53,836 bases of DNA from Chitinophagaceae bacterium (GTDB lineage: Bacteria > Bacteroidota > Bacteroidia > Chitinophagales > Chitinophagaceae): positions 1 through 53,836 of the forward strand of contig CAHJWK010000019.1 in assembly GCA_903642275.1 (NCBI GenBank). Reading direction: 5' to 3'. The position numbers were made by a program, and so were the translations under genes. Shown here piece after piece: positions 52,799-53,836 of this stretch. The number at the start of each line of letters is the position of its first letter. Within the stretch, counting starts at the first letter, position 1. The notes under the pieces are model-generated. The model made no database searches, was not told the DNA's origin, and saw only the letters and a list, made by a program, of their open reading frames with translations.

Positions 52799-53509
52799 TT
52801 ATTGTTTAGGCATAGCAAAAACAGAGGTATCAACCGGTTTATTAAAATCAATTTTATTAATAGTGTAATTTATAGTCATGCCCTGAGGTATGGTTAATTC
52901 TTCATTATAAGCCATCAGAACACCTGCATCTGTTTGTTTATAATTTGAATATTTTACAGTGGTTGTTTGGCCACTGGCCGATACTATCTTTTCATCTACA
53001 TAGTTTGTTGCAGAATCAATGTAGTACGTTGTACTAACACTGTCTTTTGTAAATACAATTTTTTTTGCAGGCTTCCCATCTATGTTTTCCATTCCTGCAT
53101 ATTGAACATTTGCATCATTGGATTTATAACTAAATAAAGAACCGCCAATAAAAATCTCATCTTTCATTGCTCCATATTGTTCTGCAGGTATAGCAGTTGG
53201 TACAGATGAACCCATAAAAGGATTTATCATCCAGGCTCCGGTATCTGTAATGCTTTGTACAATATTCTGCCCGTTGAAACTCATTTCGCTTTTGTAAGCT
53301 TTACCGTTTATAATAGTAATTTTATTAGGAGCTGAATTTCCCATTACTTCCATACTACCATCAATGGTCATCGTATTTATTGCAGCAACTTTATCTTTTC
53401 CGCCAATTGCTTTAAAATAAGCCGTAATAATTGCATCCGGAGATGTTTGTGAAAAAACTTTACAAGTAAATAGTAATGCAATAATTTATAGCGTGTTTCT
53501 TAGTTTCAT
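52799..53509 (-). pseudogene. LolA-like/lipoprotein-sorting-like secreted protein with in-frame TAA in the signal peptide
   Basis: ATG 53509 begins MKLRNTL, then TAA (53486-53488), then the same frame continues IIALLFTCKVFSQTSPDAII, an obvious rest of a signal peptide, and DKVAAINTMTIDG into the body. The body (about 200 residues) resembles the LolA/LolB-like or DUF4292-type fold (VYAGMENIDGKPAKKIVFTK, then TTYYIDSATNYVDEK). A translation start at 53371 would lose the signal peptide. The change of one base (for example TTA to TAA) explains the block. Its job may be envelope lipoprotein handling. Confidence 0.75.
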
Positions 53510-53590
53510 GTATTTATTTTATTGTTTGATTTAGTAATCAAAAATGCTTCCATTATTTGCAATAAATTATTAATTTTCAGGAGCGGCAAT

Positions 53591-53836
53591 TTAGTGTTTT
53601 CCAGTTAGGGATGCGATTGCATTTTTATAGTTATCGCCAACCGGTATTTCAACTTCATTAATAAAAACACTGTTCTTTCTTACCGAAGTAATATGTTCAT
53701 TTGATACAATAAAAGATTTTTGCACTCTCGTAAACATATTGGCCGGTAATTGCTCTTCTATTGATTTCATTGTAATGCGCGCCACAAGTGGCTTTGATGT
53801 GCTTTTCAAATGAATTTTTAAATAATCTTTCAAGAT
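53591..53836 (-). CDS. LytTR-type response regulator, C-terminal part
   Basis: The frame runs out of the window's right end; 81 residues of the LytTR DNA-binding domain are visible (ILKDYLKIHLKSTSKPLVAR, ARITMKSIEEQLPANMFTRV, QKSFIVSNEHITSVRKN). The receiver domain, expected upstream, is outside. LytTR regulators bind promoter repeats and are usually paired with a LytS-like kinase. The ATG/TTG inside the visible part is not a real start. It may regulate the two damaged genes downstream. Confidence 0.85.
   Translation of the reverse strand: MLKDYLKIHLKSTSKPLVARITMKSIEEQLPANMFTRVQKSFIVSNEHITSVRKNSVFINEVEIPVGDNYKNAIASLTGKH

Overview
The window looks like chromosomal DNA of a Bacteroidota bacterium, probably from the Chitinophagaceae or a close relative. 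The reasons are AT-rich sequence by eye, several TAnnTTTG-type -7 promoter boxes, a giant PKD-repeat adhesin with a gliding/type IX C-terminal domain next to a PorP/SprF protein, a TonB-type receptor with a carboxypeptidase-like N-terminal domain, BlaI/BlaR-type and LytTR regulators, and families typical of the phylum (DUF1080, DUF5020, DUF892, DUF6799). The species is inferred, not proven.

Layout. 1-7.9 kb: the 3' end of a TIGR03915-type DNA-repair partner gene, a DUF5020 protein, a membrane-anchored concanavalin-like protein, a secreted amidohydrolase, then a leftward operon of a sugar isomerase/epimerase, two lipoprotein cytochromes c and a DUF1080 hydrolase, and an FN3 protein. 8.0-8.3 kb: twelve head-to-tail 21-bp repeats. 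8.5-13.5 kb: a restriction-modification-like cassette with a type IIG-like methyltransferase, a frameshifted TcmP, its three-Cys-motif (Gp37/Gp68) partner starting at TTG, and two unknown small genes. 13.5-18.3 kb: a rearranged, repeat-rich stretch with a 3' fragment of a LuxR-type response regulator whose intact copy lies 4.1 kb away, two tandem 445-bp units that each carry a palindrome and a GIY-YIG gene with the same frameshift, and a TPR gene.

18.3-31.6 kb: metabolic and stress genes, namely two zinc alcohol dehydrogenases, an alpha/alpha-barrel protein, a Na+/H+ antiporter, a GH75-like protein, an SDR, an Smr domain protein, catalase HPII with a DUF892 protein, and a decayed amidohydrolase. 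31.9-39.3 kb: the type IX adhesin, PorP/SprF and an outer-membrane protein. 39.4-42.0 kb: a BlaI repressor and a four-domain BlaR1/amidase/plug/TonB fusion. Their promoter carries three evenly built dyads, one of which lies exactly between the -33 and -7 boxes. 42.1-42.8 kb: ftsE and tRNA-Arg(CCG).

42.8-47.8 kb: a stretch bounded by the tRNA 3' end and an imperfect copy of it. It holds a YncE remnant, a PHP-domain gene, an ECF sigma factor with a membrane-anchored beta-barrel partner, and a broken OmpR-type regulator. 47.8-53.8 kb: lycopene cyclase, an ARPP-1 domain protein, a receptor interrupted by an in-frame TAA, a lipoprotein-sorting-like gene with a TAA inside its signal peptide, and the end of a LytTR regulator.

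Many reading frames are damaged, mostly by one-base changes in homopolymers plus two in-frame TAA codons. Either this genome is losing genes or the assembly has residual indels. Some loci also carry large deletions, which favours real decay there. The best candidates for undescribed biology are the BlaI/BlaR1-amidase circuit with its operator array, the palindrome plus GIY-YIG unit, and the methyltransferase/TcmP/three-Cys cassette.
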